Positions 24,205-32,395 of a stretch of 36,980 bases of DNA are shown here, in pieces (positions within the stretch are counted from its first letter, which is position 1; each line of letters opens with the position of its first letter). Source of the DNA: an uncultured Bacteroidales bacterium. GTDB lineage: Bacteria > Bacteroidota > Bacteroidia > Bacteroidales > P3. Below the pieces are notes generated by a model. The model had not been told where the DNA came from, searched no databases, and saw only the letters and a program-made list of their open reading frames with translations. Location of the stretch: the NCBI GenBank assembly GCA_900316235.1, contig ONCC01000026.1, forward strand, positions 1-36,980. The letters run 5' to 3'. Both the position numbers and the translations under genes were made by a program.

Positions 24205-24573
24205 TTAATCAACACTTACTGATGTGAAGACCCCGATGGGGATGTTGTCGATGTCGTTCCAGTGGACGGAGCAATGGGCACGGGGGTATTCGTCGTCGAG
24301 ATAGAAAGAGCCTTTGATGTCATCGTGCAGATACAGCAGACAGTCGGGGTCGTAGAGTATCACTACATTGTGGTAGGTGGTACCATCCTTGAGGGTGTAG
24401 TCTGAGCCGTAATTCTCTGGCGTTGATAGCTCTACAAGGTAGCCTACATCGGGACGCGTGTAGGAGAGTGTGCATTCGCGGGTGTCGATGATGGTACCCT
24501 TGAAATCCACCTCGTCGTGCTTGGTGCAGGCTGCCAACAGCAGCAAGAGGCTAAAAAAGGCGAAGTGCTTCAT
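24205..24573 (-). CDS. Small hypothetical lipoprotein
   Basis: A 122-residue lipoprotein: signal sequence MKHFAFFSLLLLLAAC with lipobox LAAC (Cys16). The mature part has short beta-rich segments (FKGTIIDTRECTLSY, YHNVVILYDPDCLLYLHDDIKGSFYL) and a conserved-looking His/Trp end; Cys34, Cys78 and Cys100 could form disulfides. I do not recognise the family. The start codon lies 23 bp inside the end of dapD, so the two are almost certainly cotranscribed and translationally coupled. A role in lysine synthesis is not implied. Confidence 0.75.
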   Translation of the reverse strand: MKHFAFFSLLLLLAACTKHDEVDFKGTIIDTRECTLSYTRPDVGYLVELSTPENYGSDYTLKDGTTYHNVVILYDPDCLLYLHDDIKGSFYLDDEYPRAHCSVHWNDIDNIPIGVFTSVSVD

Positions 24574-25348
24574 TGAGAGAGGTTTTTTTGTCTGTTGATT
24601 CTTTTCGTTGACCGATAATCAGGGCGCAAGGCACCTGGTAGTCACCGGCGGGGAAATGTTTCGTGTGGCTGCCGGGAATGACCACGCTGCGTGGCGGTAC
24701 CTGTCCGACGTATGTCTTTGGTTCAGAATCCGTCACGTCGATAATCTTGGTGCTGGCCGTGATGACGGTTCCGGCACCCAGGACGGCTTCGGTGCCGATA
24801 TGGGCCCCCTCGACCACTATACAGCGGCTGCCAATGAAGCAGTTGTCCTCGATGATGACGGGTGCGGCCTGCACAGGCTCCAGTACACCGCCGATGCCCA
24901 CACCTCCGCTAAGGTGCACATTCTTACCTATTTGTGCACAACTGCCTACCGTGGCCCAGGTGTCAACCATCGTGCCGCTATCCACATAGGCACCGATGTT
25001 GACATACGAGGGCATCAAGATGGCTCCCGGTGCCAGATAGCAACCGTAGCGCGCCACTGCAGGCGGCACAACACGCACACCCTTAGTCTCATAGCCGTGC
25101 TTCAGCGGTATCTTGTCGTGGTACTCCATCGGCCCGGCTTCAAGGGTTTCCATGCCACACAGTGGGAAATAGAGCAGCACAGCCTTTTTCACCCACTCGT
25201 TCACCTGCCACTCGCCGTTTCCCTGCGGTTTCGCTACCCGCAGTGTGCCGCAATCCAGCTGTGCAACGGCCTCTTCCACAGCCTCTTTGTATTCTTTCTC
25301 TTTCAGCAGCTCGCGGTTCTCCCACGCCTGCTCAATCAGTTGTCGCAT
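24551..25348 (-). CDS. dapD: Tetrahydrodipicolinate N-succinyltransferase
   Basis: A 265-residue enzyme that succinylates tetrahydrodipicolinate with succinyl-CoA in the lysine and diaminopimelate pathway. The left-handed beta-helix of hexapeptide repeats runs from about 95 to 215 (VPPAVARYGCYLAPGAILMPSYVNIGAYVDSGTM, then GGVGIGGVLEPVQ and CIVVEGAHIGTEAVLGAGTVI), preceded by an N-terminal helical domain and followed by the usual C-terminal region. Length matches DapD. The gene diverges from ftcD across a repeat-bearing gap. The stop lies within the start of the small lipoprotein gene. Confidence 0.94.
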   Translation of the reverse strand: MRQLIEQAWENRELLKEKEYKEAVEEAVAQLDCGTLRVAKPQGNGEWQVNEWVKKAVLLYFPLCGMETLEAGPMEYHDKIPLKHGYETKGVRVVPPAVARYGCYLAPGAILMPSYVNIGAYVDSGTMVDTWATVGSCAQIGKNVHLSGGVGIGGVLEPVQAAPVIIEDNCFIGSRCIVVEGAHIGTEAVLGAGTVITASTKIIDVTDSEPKTYVGQVPPRSVVIPGSHTKHFPAGDYQVPCALIIGQRKESTDKKTSLNEALRLF

Positions 25349-25446
25349 ACCACACTAAATATTTAATAATATGTTATAACTTTAAACTCTCGAAAATATT
25401 GCCCCAACTTTGTTAATAACCCTTAAAATGCCCTTTTTTAACTTAA

Positions 25447-25527
25447 CAAACATCCTATTATCTCCTATCGTGGTAGGAGTTGGTTAGGAGTTGGTAGGGT
25501 TTTGGTAGGTGCAAAATAGGAGTTTGA
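25447..25527. repeat. 11-bp-unit palindromic element, copy 3 (degenerate left arm)
   Basis: Core TCGTGG (25468-25473). Left units 25447-25457 (11 bp) and 25458-25467 (10 bp) are diverged. Right units 25474-25483 (10 bp), 25484-25494 and 25495-25505 (11 bp) are well kept, and TAGGAGTTTGA (25517-25527) stays in the 11-bp phase after one decayed unit. It lies between divergent dapD and ftcD. The rest of the 291-bp gap is AT-rich. Confidence 0.8.
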
Positions 25528-25584
25528 CCCCTCGTCGCCATGACATAATCCGTGCCTGTATCCATAGGCTTGTTGATAAATATT

Positions 25585-25616
25585 TTTCGGCGAATAGAAT
25601 ATTATTCGTATATTTG
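25585..25616 (+). promoter_or_regulatory. Promoter for ftcD
   Basis: TATATTTG (25609-25616) is a perfect TAnnTTTG box. TTTC (25585-25588), one base off TTTG, lies 20 bp upstream. The RNA would start near 25623, about 17 nt before the ATG. Confidence 0.6.
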
Positions 25617-25639
25617 CACAAAATATAAAATATAAAAAA

Positions 25640-27337
25640 ATGAAGCAACTTATTGAATGCGTGCCCAATATCAGCGAAGGGCGCAACATGGATATCATCA
25701 ATCAGGTGACTGCCGAGATTGAGAAGGTGGAAGGTGTGAAACTCCTTGACGTCGACCCTGGTCAGACTACCAATCGTACTGTCATTACCTTCGTAGGTGA
25801 ACCCGAGCCTGTGCTTGAGGCTGCTTATCAGGTGGTTAAGAAGGCCGCTGAGCTTATCGACATGACCCAGCACCACGGTGCCCACCCCCGTCAGGGTGCC
25901 ACCGACGTCTGCCCCCTCATCCCCGTGAGCAACATCACCATGGAAGAGGTGGTCGAGTATGCCCACAAGTTGGGCAAGCGCCTCGGCGAGGAGCTGCAGA
26001 TTCCCATCTACTGCTACGAGAACGCCGCCTTCATCCCCGAGCGTCGCAACCTGGCCTACTGCCGCACCGGCGAGTACGAGAGCCTCAGCTCCCGCCTCGG
26101 CACCGAGCAGTGGAAGCCCGACTTCGGCCCCAACGCGTGGAACGACCACACCGCCCATACCGGTGCCACCCAGGTGGGTGCCCGCGACTTCCTCGTGGCC
26201 ATCAACTACAACCTCAACACCACCAGCACCCGCCGTGCCAACGCCATCGCCTTCGACGTGCGTGAGAAAGGTCGTCCGAAACGCGAGGGAGGTAAGCCCA
26301 GCGGCAAGCCCATCAAGGACGAGAACGGCAAGACCATCATGATTCCCGGCACCCTGAAGGGTACCAAGGCCATCGGCTGGTACATCGAGGACTACGGCAT
26401 CGCCCAGGTCTCCATGAATATCACCTCCATCAAGGTGGCTCCCGTGCACCTCTGCTTCGACGAGGTGTGCCGTTGCGCCGCCAACCGCGGCTTGCGTGTC
26501 ACCGGCTGCGAGATTGTGGGTCTCATCCCCAAGAGCGTCCTCATCGATGCCGGCAAGTACTACCTGGCCAAACAGCAGCGCAGCCTCGGCGTCAGTGAGG
26601 AGGAAATCATGAAAGTGGCCATCAAGAGCATGGGTCTCGACGACCTCAAACCTTTCGACCCCAAGGAGAAAGTGATTGAATACCTCATCGAGGACCACTC
26701 GAAGAAGAAACTGGTCGACCTTACCTGCCGCGGATTCTGTGACGAGACCGCTAGCGAGAGTCCCGCCCCCGGTGGTGGCAGCGTCAGCGCCTACATGGGT
26801 GCCCTCGCCGCCTCCCTCGGCACCATGGTGGCCAACCTCACCGGAGGCAAGGCCGCCTACGATGACGAGTGGGAGAAATTCAGCGACGTGGCCGTCAAGG
26901 GTCAGGCCCTGAAGGACGAGCTGCTGCACCTCGTGGACGAGGACACCGCTGCTTTCAACAAGATTATGGATGCCTTCGGCCTGCCGAAGAAGACCGACGA
27001 GGAGAAGGCCGCCCGCAGCGCCGCCATCCAGGAGGCTACCAAGTTTGCCACCGAGGTGCCCTTCCGCACCATGCAACGCTCCCTCGAAGCCTTCGAAGTC
27101 TGCCGCGCTATGGTGGAATGGGGCAACCCCAACAGTGTCACCGACGGTGGCGTTGGCTCTCTGGCTGCCCGCTCGGCTGTCATGGGCGCCCACCTCAACG
27201 TGAAGATCAACGCCTCCTCGCTGAAGGACGAAGCCTTCAAGGCCGACATCCTTGCCAAGGCTCAGACCATCGAGGACGAGGCCATCAAGCAGGAAGCCGA
27301 GATTCTAAAGATTGTCAACGAAAAAATTGGTTTGTAA
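25640..27337 (+). CDS. ftcD: Bifunctional glutamate formimidoyltransferase / formiminotetrahydrofolate cyclodeaminase
   Basis: A 565-residue fusion enzyme of histidine degradation and folate metabolism. Residues 1-330 are the formimidoyltransferase: IECVPNISEGR (5-15), DPGQTTNRTVITFVG and HHGAHPRQGATDVCPLIP, with His82 at the position of the catalytic His of the mammalian enzyme. Residues about 365-565 are the cyclodeaminase domain, opening with CDETASESPAPGGGSVSAYMGALAASLG. Together they move the formimino group of formiminoglutamate to tetrahydrofolate and release ammonia. Codon use is strongly biased to C-ending codons, more than in neighbours, which suggests high expression. No hut genes are in the window; the next genes are a tiny lipoprotein and dnaB. 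Confidence 0.95.
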   Translation: MKQLIECVPNISEGRNMDIINQVTAEIEKVEGVKLLDVDPGQTTNRTVITFVGEPEPVLEAAYQVVKKAAELIDMTQHHGAHPRQGATDVCPLIPVSNITMEEVVEYAHKLGKRLGEELQIPIYCYENAAFIPERRNLAYCRTGEYESLSSRLGTEQWKPDFGPNAWNDHTAHTGATQVGARDFLVAINYNLNTTSTRRANAIAFDVREKGRPKREGGKPSGKPIKDENGKTIMIPGTLKGTKAIGWYIEDYGIAQVSMNITSIKVAPVHLCFDEVCRCAANRGLRVTGCEIVGLIPKSVLIDAGKYYLAKQQRSLGVSEEEIMKVAIKSMGLDDLKPFDPKEKVIEYLIEDHSKKKLVDLTCRGFCDETASESPAPGGGSVSAYMGALAASLGTMVANLTGGKAAYDDEWEKFSDVAVKGQALKDELLHLVDEDTAAFNKIMDAFGLPKKTDEEKAARSAAIQEATKFATEVPFRTMQRSLEAFEVCRAMVEWGNPNSVTDGGVGSLAARSAVMGAHLNVKINASSLKDEAFKADILAKAQTIEDEAIKQEAEILKIVNEKIGL

Positions 27338-27338
27338 T

Positions 27339-27461
27339 ATGAAGAAGAAAGTTTTTGCTATCGCAGCACTCATGCTGCTTGTCGCTGGCATCGCTGCCAG
27401 TTGCACTCATCACACCTGTCCCGCCTATCGCGGAAGCACGGCAATGGCCGAAGTGAGATAG
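27339..27461 (+). CDS. 40-residue lipoprotein
   Basis: A short reading frame between ftcD and dnaB encodes 40 residues with a clear lipoprotein signal: positive MKKK, hydrophobic core and lipobox AASC (Cys22). The mature peptide is only 19 residues, CTHHTCPAYRGSTAMAEVR, with a Cys-Pro-Ala-Tyr motif that I recall from other tiny Bacteroidota lipoproteins. The ATG comes 1 bp after the ftcD stop and the TAG lies 1 bp before the dnaB ATG, so it fits the operon exactly. The function is unknown. It is short enough for gene callers to miss. Confidence 0.72.
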   Translation: MKKKVFAIAALMLLVAGIAASCTHHTCPAYRGSTAMAEVR

Positions 27462-27462
27462 T

Positions 27463-28986
27463 ATGCCGACCACCGCAGCGACACGGCGTAAAGACAGGCT
27501 GACATACACGCAGGCCTTTGATATCAACGGCAACACACCTCCTCAGGCAATAGCCCTCGAGGAGAGTGTGTTGGGCGCTTTGATGCTTGACCAGACGGCG
27601 CTCATCAATGCCATCGAAACCCTGCATATTGAATACTTTTACAAGCCTGAGCATCAGACCATCTACAAGGCCATAAGGAAACTCTTCGAACAGAGCCAGC
27701 CGGTGGACTTGTTAACGGTGGTGGAGCGCCTGCGTCTCGATGGAGAACTTGAGGCTGCCGGCGGCGCTTATGCCGTCTCCAAGCTCACGGAGAATGTCGT
27801 CTCCGCTGCCCACATTGAGTATCACATCCGCGTGCTGAGCGAGAAGTTCATCCAGCGCGAGATGATTCGTATCTCCACCGAGACCATCACCGAGGCCTAC
27901 GACGAGACCACCGACGTGGTCAACCTGCTCGACAAGACCGAGCAACGCCTGATGGATATCAATGACAAAAACTTCCGCTCCGACTACCATCCCATGGGTG
28001 ACTTTGTCTCCATGGCCATGGATCAGATTAAGGAAGCCGGAGAAAAGAGTGATGGCTTGAGTGGACTGGAGAGTGGTTTTATCGGCTTGGACCGCATGAC
28101 GGCAGGTTTCCAGCCCGGTACCCTCATCATCCTTGCCGCCCGTCCCGCCATGGGTAAGACGGCCTGTGCCCTCTCGATGGCACGCAATATCGCTGTTGAT
28201 TTCCACAAGGCGGTGGCTTTCTTCTCGCTCGAGATGACGGGTCAGGAGTTAGCCATGCGTCTCATCAGCAGCGAGGCCAAGTTGCCGGGTGACAAACTCA
28301 AGAAGGGTCACTTGGAACCTTATGAGAAGGAGCAACTTAAGCGTGGAGCCCAGCCGCTCAACAATGCTCCGATTTACATCGATGATACCCCGCAGCTCAC
28401 CATTTTCGAGTTACGTGCCAAAGCTCGTCGTCTGAAGCAGCGCTACGATATTCAGATGATTTTCATCGACTACCTGCAGTTGATGTCTAGCGGTAGCACC
28501 GATAATCGCAATGGAAACCGTGAGCAGGAAATCAGCATGATATCGCGCCAACTGAAGGCACTCTCCAAGGAACTGGGAATCCCCGTGCTGGCCATGTCGC
28601 AGTTGAGTCGTGCCGTGGAGAACCGTGTGGGCAACAAGCCGCAGCTGAGCGACCTCCGTGAATCGGGTGCCATCGAGCAGGACGCTGACATCGTCATGTT
28701 CATTTACCGTCCCGAATACTATGGCATCCAGGAGGATGACCATGGTTCTACCCTCGGTATGGCCGACCTCATTGTGGCCAAGCACCGTAGCGGTGGTACC
28801 GGCGATGTGCGTCTGCGCTTTGTCAAGGAGTTTGCCCGTTTTGAGAATCCGCCGCAACTAGGACTTGAAGGGTTTGGTGGCGGTATGCCACAGAACGGCA
28901 ATTTTGACCAGCAGGGCGGCAGTATGATTGTCGACTCGAAGATGAATGAGGACAATATGGAACCCGACGGCGATGTGCCGTTCTAA
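27463..28986 (+). CDS. dnaB: Replicative DNA helicase
   Basis: A 507-residue hexameric helicase that unwinds DNA ahead of the replisome. The N-terminal DnaB domain covers about 25-130 (PPQAIALEESVLGALMLD), and the RecA-like helicase domain about 195-460. Walker A is ARPAMGKT (226-233), Walker B is MIFIDYLQLM, followed by SRQLKALSKELGIPVLAMSQLSR and QDADIVMFIYRPEYY. No intein is present. The C-terminal tail is acidic and Gly-rich. The gene follows the tiny lipoprotein by 1 bp. Confidence 0.97.
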   Translation: MPTTAATRRKDRLTYTQAFDINGNTPPQAIALEESVLGALMLDQTALINAIETLHIEYFYKPEHQTIYKAIRKLFEQSQPVDLLTVVERLRLDGELEAAGGAYAVSKLTENVVSAAHIEYHIRVLSEKFIQREMIRISTETITEAYDETTDVVNLLDKTEQRLMDINDKNFRSDYHPMGDFVSMAMDQIKEAGEKSDGLSGLESGFIGLDRMTAGFQPGTLIILAARPAMGKTACALSMARNIAVDFHKAVAFFSLEMTGQELAMRLISSEAKLPGDKLKKGHLEPYEKEQLKRGAQPLNNAPIYIDDTPQLTIFELRAKARRLKQRYDIQMIFIDYLQLMSSGSTDNRNGNREQEISMISRQLKALSKELGIPVLAMSQLSRAVENRVGNKPQLSDLRESGAIEQDADIVMFIYRPEYYGIQEDDHGSTLGMADLIVAKHRSGGTGDVRLRFVKEFARFENPPQLGLEGFGGGMPQNGNFDQQGGSMIVDSKMNEDNMEPDGDVPF

Positions 28987-28998
28987 TCTGATTATACT

Positions 28999-30291
28999 AT
29001 GGAAGAGAGTATCCGCAAGCAACTGAAAGAGATAATGCAACAGGAGGTAGTTCTCGCCACCGGCTGTACCGAACCCGGCGCTGTGGCCCTCTGTGTGGCT
29101 AAGGCTGTCGAGACCTTGGGCTGCGAGCCTGAGAATATTACCCTCAAACTCAGCAAAAACGTCTATAAGAATGCCATGGGCGTGGGTATTCCCGGTACTG
29201 GCATGATAGGTCTGCCGATAGCTGTTGCTATGGCCGTCACCCACGGCAACTCCTCGCGCGGCCTTGAGGTGCTCACCATCCCCGCCGACCAGGTGGAGGA
29301 TGCCAAGCAGTGGCTCGCCAACAATGCCAACAAGATTGAGATTGGTGTCAAGGAGACTTCGGATAAACTCTATATAGAGTGTTCTGTGTGCTGCGGTGAC
29401 GCTGCAGCTACCGCTGTGATTTCCAAGCGTCACACCAATTTCATATTCCTCAAGAAAAACGACCAGATACTCCTCGACCACAAGCAAGGGCTCTTCCAAG
29501 AACAGGACAACGACGACAACCCCGAGGAGGACAACAAGCAGCGCCTCGAGTTCACCGCCCGCATGGTTTACGACTACGCCACCACGGCACCCCTCGAGGA
29601 ACTCGAGTGGCTGCGTGACACGGTCGAATACAACACCGCCGCCTCGCAGTGCGGCCTCTCGGGCATGGGACTCCATACCGGCGAAATCCTTATGGAACAG
29701 GCTAGGGGAGACATGGTGCATACCGTCGTAGCCCGCACCGTCGCCGCCTCCGACGCCCGCATGGACGGCTGCACCAAGCCCGTCTACAGCAACTCCGGCT
29801 CCGGCAACCAGGGCATCACCTGCACTCTCCCGTCCTACTACTACGGAACGTACAAGGGCTGCAGCGACGAGCAGATCATGCGTGCCGTGACGATGAATCA
29901 CCTCATGTCCATCTACATCAAGCGTGGCATCGGCCGTCTCTCGGCCCTCTGTGGTATTGTCAATGCCACCATGGGCGGTGCTGCCGCACTTACCTATCTC
30001 GAAGGTGGTGGCTACGAGCAGGTCTGCTATGCCATGAAGAATATGATTAACACCATCGCCGGCATGGTCTGCGACGGAGCTAAGCCCAGCTGTGCTTTGA
30101 AGATGAGCGTGGGGCTCTACAGTGCCTTCGTCTGTGCCGAACTGGCAGTACACGATCGCGTAGTTGACTGCACCGATGGCCTTAGCGAGAGCGACATCGA
30201 CTGCTCTATTCGCAACCTCGGTCGCCTCGGAAAAGACGGCATGAACCAGACCGACGACATGATTCTTGATATCATGACCCACAAGAAATAA
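28999..30291 (+). CDS. L-cysteine desulfidase family protein (CyuA/UPF0597)
   Basis: A 430-residue cytoplasmic protein of the UPF0597/CyuA family, related to L-serine dehydratase alpha chains. Characterised members use an iron-sulfur cluster to break L-cysteine into pyruvate, ammonia and sulfide. Likely cluster and active-site segments are ATGCTEPGA (Cys23), the central DGCTKPVYSNSGSGNQGI, ALCGIVNA and MVCDGAKPSCALK. The length is typical. It follows dnaB by 12 bp and is probably the end of that transcript. Substrate choice between cysteine and serine cannot be settled from the sequence. Confidence 0.88.
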   Translation: MEESIRKQLKEIMQQEVVLATGCTEPGAVALCVAKAVETLGCEPENITLKLSKNVYKNAMGVGIPGTGMIGLPIAVAMAVTHGNSSRGLEVLTIPADQVEDAKQWLANNANKIEIGVKETSDKLYIECSVCCGDAAATAVISKRHTNFIFLKKNDQILLDHKQGLFQEQDNDDNPEEDNKQRLEFTARMVYDYATTAPLEELEWLRDTVEYNTAASQCGLSGMGLHTGEILMEQARGDMVHTVVARTVAASDARMDGCTKPVYSNSGSGNQGITCTLPSYYYGTYKGCSDEQIMRAVTMNHLMSIYIKRGIGRLSALCGIVNATMGGAAALTYLEGGGYEQVCYAMKNMINTIAGMVCDGAKPSCALKMSVGLYSAFVCAELAVHDRVVDCTDGLSESDIDCSIRNLGRLGKDGMNQTDDMILDIMTHKK

Positions 30292-30358
30292 ATGAATTTA
30301 AATAAAGATTGTTGATAACTTTTTTATGATAAAAAGGTATCATTTTACAAAAAATGAC

Positions 30359-30366
30359 TATTTTTG
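30359..30366 (+). promoter_or_regulatory. -7 promoter box for the DUF3276-parAB operon
   Basis: TATTTTTG is a perfect TAnnTTTG match 25 bp before the ATG. The -33 position lacks a clear TTTG. Upstream, ATGATA (30326-30331) and TATCAT (30338-30343) form a small inverted repeat that could be an operator; that is a guess. Confidence 0.45.
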
Positions 30367-30391
30367 CAGAAAATTTTAACGTAATAAATAC

Positions 30392-30736
30392 ATGAGTATG
30401 GACAACAAAGAGCAAAGAAAAGAAGAACTCTACAGCCAAGCTATCCCTGCCGGTAAACGTAGATATTTCTTCGATGTGAAAGAAACCCGCGGAGGTGACA
30501 AATTTATTACCATTACCGAAAGCCGCAAGTTGTTTGACAACAATACCGGCGATGTTTATTTTGAGAAAAACAAGATGTTCCTCTACAAGGAGGATTTCGA
30601 CAAGTTCCGTCAGGGTCTTGACAACGCCTTCTCGTTCATTGAGACAGGCATTGTGCCTCCCCCTGTAGTTGTGGAAGAAAACTGGCGCGGTGATGATACC
30701 GCTGCCAAGCTGGATGAAATAGACTTCAAGTTCTAA
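30392..30736 (+). CDS. DUF3276 / PUR-alpha-like nucleic-acid-binding protein
   Basis: A 114-residue cytoplasmic protein. The single PUR-like repeat spans about 15-90: RRYFFDVKETRGGDKFITITESRK, then FEKNKMFLYKEDFDKFRQGLDNAFSFIE. PUR proteins bind single-stranded purine-rich DNA or RNA and the small bacterial forms act as dimers. The C-terminal tail is acidic. It is the first gene of the transcript with parA, which starts 6 bp downstream. A chromosome-organisation role is suggested only by this position. Confidence 0.9.
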   Translation: MSMDNKEQRKEELYSQAIPAGKRRYFFDVKETRGGDKFITITESRKLFDNNTGDVYFEKNKMFLYKEDFDKFRQGLDNAFSFIETGIVPPPVVVEENWRGDDTAAKLDEIDFKF

Positions 30737-30742
30737 TGTGCA

Positions 30743-31513
30743 ATGGCTAAGATTATTTCCATCGCCAACCAGAAAGGCGGGGTGGGGAAGACCACCACGG
30801 CGGTGAACCTCAGTGCCTCGCTGGCAGTGCTCGAGAAAAAGGTGCTGCTGGTGGACTGCGACCCTCAGGCCAACGCTACCTCGGGTCTGGGCATCAACCC
30901 CGATGAGTTGGAGAAGAGCGTCTACGACTGCATTCTTGGCCAGGCTCAGGTGAAGGATGTCATCACGGAGACCGAGACTCCCAACCTCGACATCCTTCCC
31001 ACGCGCATTGACCTGGTGGGTGCCGAAGTGGAACTCATCAACGAGAAGGGACGTGAGCAGTTTCTGTCGCGGACCCTTGAACCCGTGCGCAACGACTATG
31101 ACTTCATCATCATTGACTGCTCTCCCTCCTTGGGTTTGATTACCATCAACGCCCTTACGGCCTCCGATTCGGTAATTATCCCCATACAAAGCGAATATTT
31201 CGCCCTTGAAGGTCTCGGGAAGTTGCTCAACACAGTGCGTATTGTTCAGACCCGCCTTAATCCCAAGCTCTCGATAGAGGGACTGCTTATCACCATGTAT
31301 GACAATCGTTTGCGTCTGGCCCGCCAGGTGGTGGAGGATGTCCGTGGACACTTCAAGCAGATGGTATTCAATACCCTCATCTATCGTAACACCAAGCTTG
31401 CGGAGGCCCCCTCCTACGGTCAGAGCATCATAATGCACGATGCTGCTTCGACGGGCGCCGTCAACTACCTCAATTTGGCACAAGAGATTTTGGAGAGAAA
31501 CAAGAATAAGTAG
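30743..31513 (+). CDS. parA: Chromosome partitioning ATPase ParA (Soj)
   Basis: A 256-residue ParA-type ATPase that forms DNA-bound dimers and drives ParB-parS movement. The deviant Walker A KGGVGKTT (11-18) and DCDPQANAT (38-46) are canonical, with Walker B region DFIIIDCSPSLG. There is no N-terminal helix-turn-helix, so it is the short chromosomal (Soj) type. It is followed by parB after 5 bp. No clear parS site (TGTTTCACGTGAAACA consensus) was found in the window. Confidence 0.97.
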   Translation: MAKIISIANQKGGVGKTTTAVNLSASLAVLEKKVLLVDCDPQANATSGLGINPDELEKSVYDCILGQAQVKDVITETETPNLDILPTRIDLVGAEVELINEKGREQFLSRTLEPVRNDYDFIIIDCSPSLGLITINALTASDSVIIPIQSEYFALEGLGKLLNTVRIVQTRLNPKLSIEGLLITMYDNRLRLARQVVEDVRGHFKQMVFNTLIYRNTKLAEAPSYGQSIIMHDAASTGAVNYLNLAQEILERNKNK

Positions 31514-31518
31514 ACAAA

Positions 31519-32394
31519 ATGGCAACTAAACAAAAGAGTGGAGGATTGGGTCGCGGACTGAGCTCGATACTGCCCGATACCAAGGATTTTGAGGTGGCTA
31601 ACACTGTTACTGCCGCCATTAGTACCATACCCCTCAAGAAGATTGTCGCCAATCCCTTCCAACCCCGCAAGGAATTCTCTACCGAGGCGTTGGAAGAGTT
31701 GGCCCAGTCCATCCGTCAGCAAGGTGTGATTACTCCCGTCACGGTGCGCAAGATGCCCGACGACACCTATCAGCTCATTGCCGGTGAGCGTCGTTACCGC
31801 GCTTCCCAATTGGCTGGTCTCAAAGAGATTCCAGCCTATGTGCGTGTGGCTACCGACAACCAGATGATGGAGATGGCACTGGTGGAGAATATCCAGCGCG
31901 AAAACCTCAATGCCATGGAGGTGGCGCTGGCCTATAAGGCCCTCATCGAGGAATGTCAGTTGACTCACGACCAGCTCAGCGAGAAAGTTGGCAAGAACCG
32001 TTCCACCATCACCAATTACCTGCGTCTGCTCAACCTACCTGCCGAGACTCAGCTGGCCTTGAGCAATGAGCAAATCAGCATGGCTCATGCCCGTGCATTG
32101 GTCAATGTGGAGGATATCGATCTCCATCTGGAGATTCTCCATGCCATTATCGACCGCCACCTCTCGGTGCACCAGGTTGAGGAGATGGCCAAGAATGCGA
32201 AGAAGAAACCCGTAGCCCCCGTAAAAAAACGGGGGGACTTGCCCGCCACCCATGCCGCCGCACAGAGCCGTCTGAAAGAGCGTCTCCAATCGACGGTGGA
32301 GATTAAGCGTTCGTTGCGCGGCAAAGGTTCGCTGACCATTCTATTCAATTCAGACAAAGACTTTGAGAGGATAATGGCCTTACTTGAGAAGTAG
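31519..32394 (+). CDS. parB: Chromosome partitioning protein ParB (Spo0J)
   Basis: A 291-residue parS-binding CTPase. The ParB N-terminal domain contains GERRYRAS (89-96) and ENIQRENLN (123-131), which belong to the CTP-binding and clamp-forming elements. A helix-turn-helix is at about 145-172 (LTHDQLSEKVGKNRSTITNYLRLL), and the C-terminal dimerisation region is at about 240-291. A Lys/Pro-rich linker separates the last two parts. The pair is in the usual parA-parB order. Confidence 0.97.
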   Translation: MATKQKSGGLGRGLSSILPDTKDFEVANTVTAAISTIPLKKIVANPFQPRKEFSTEALEELAQSIRQQGVITPVTVRKMPDDTYQLIAGERRYRASQLAGLKEIPAYVRVATDNQMMEMALVENIQRENLNAMEVALAYKALIEECQLTHDQLSEKVGKNRSTITNYLRLLNLPAETQLALSNEQISMAHARALVNVEDIDLHLEILHAIIDRHLSVHQVEEMAKNAKKKPVAPVKKRGDLPATHAAAQSRLKERLQSTVEIKRSLRGKGSLTILFNSDKDFERIMALLEK

Positions 32395-32395
32395 A

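Noticed and set aside
25484..27193. 569-codon open frame opposite ftcD
   Set aside because: It is a shadow of the strongly biased ftcD codons; the product is Gly/His/Val-rich without domain motifs, and ftcD is conserved.
28858..30282. 474-codon open frame opposite the cysteine desulfidase gene
   Set aside because: Mirror frame of a conserved enzyme gene.
30272..31525. 417-codon open frame opposite parA
   Set aside because: It spans the reverse of the DUF3276 and parA genes, both clearly conserved.
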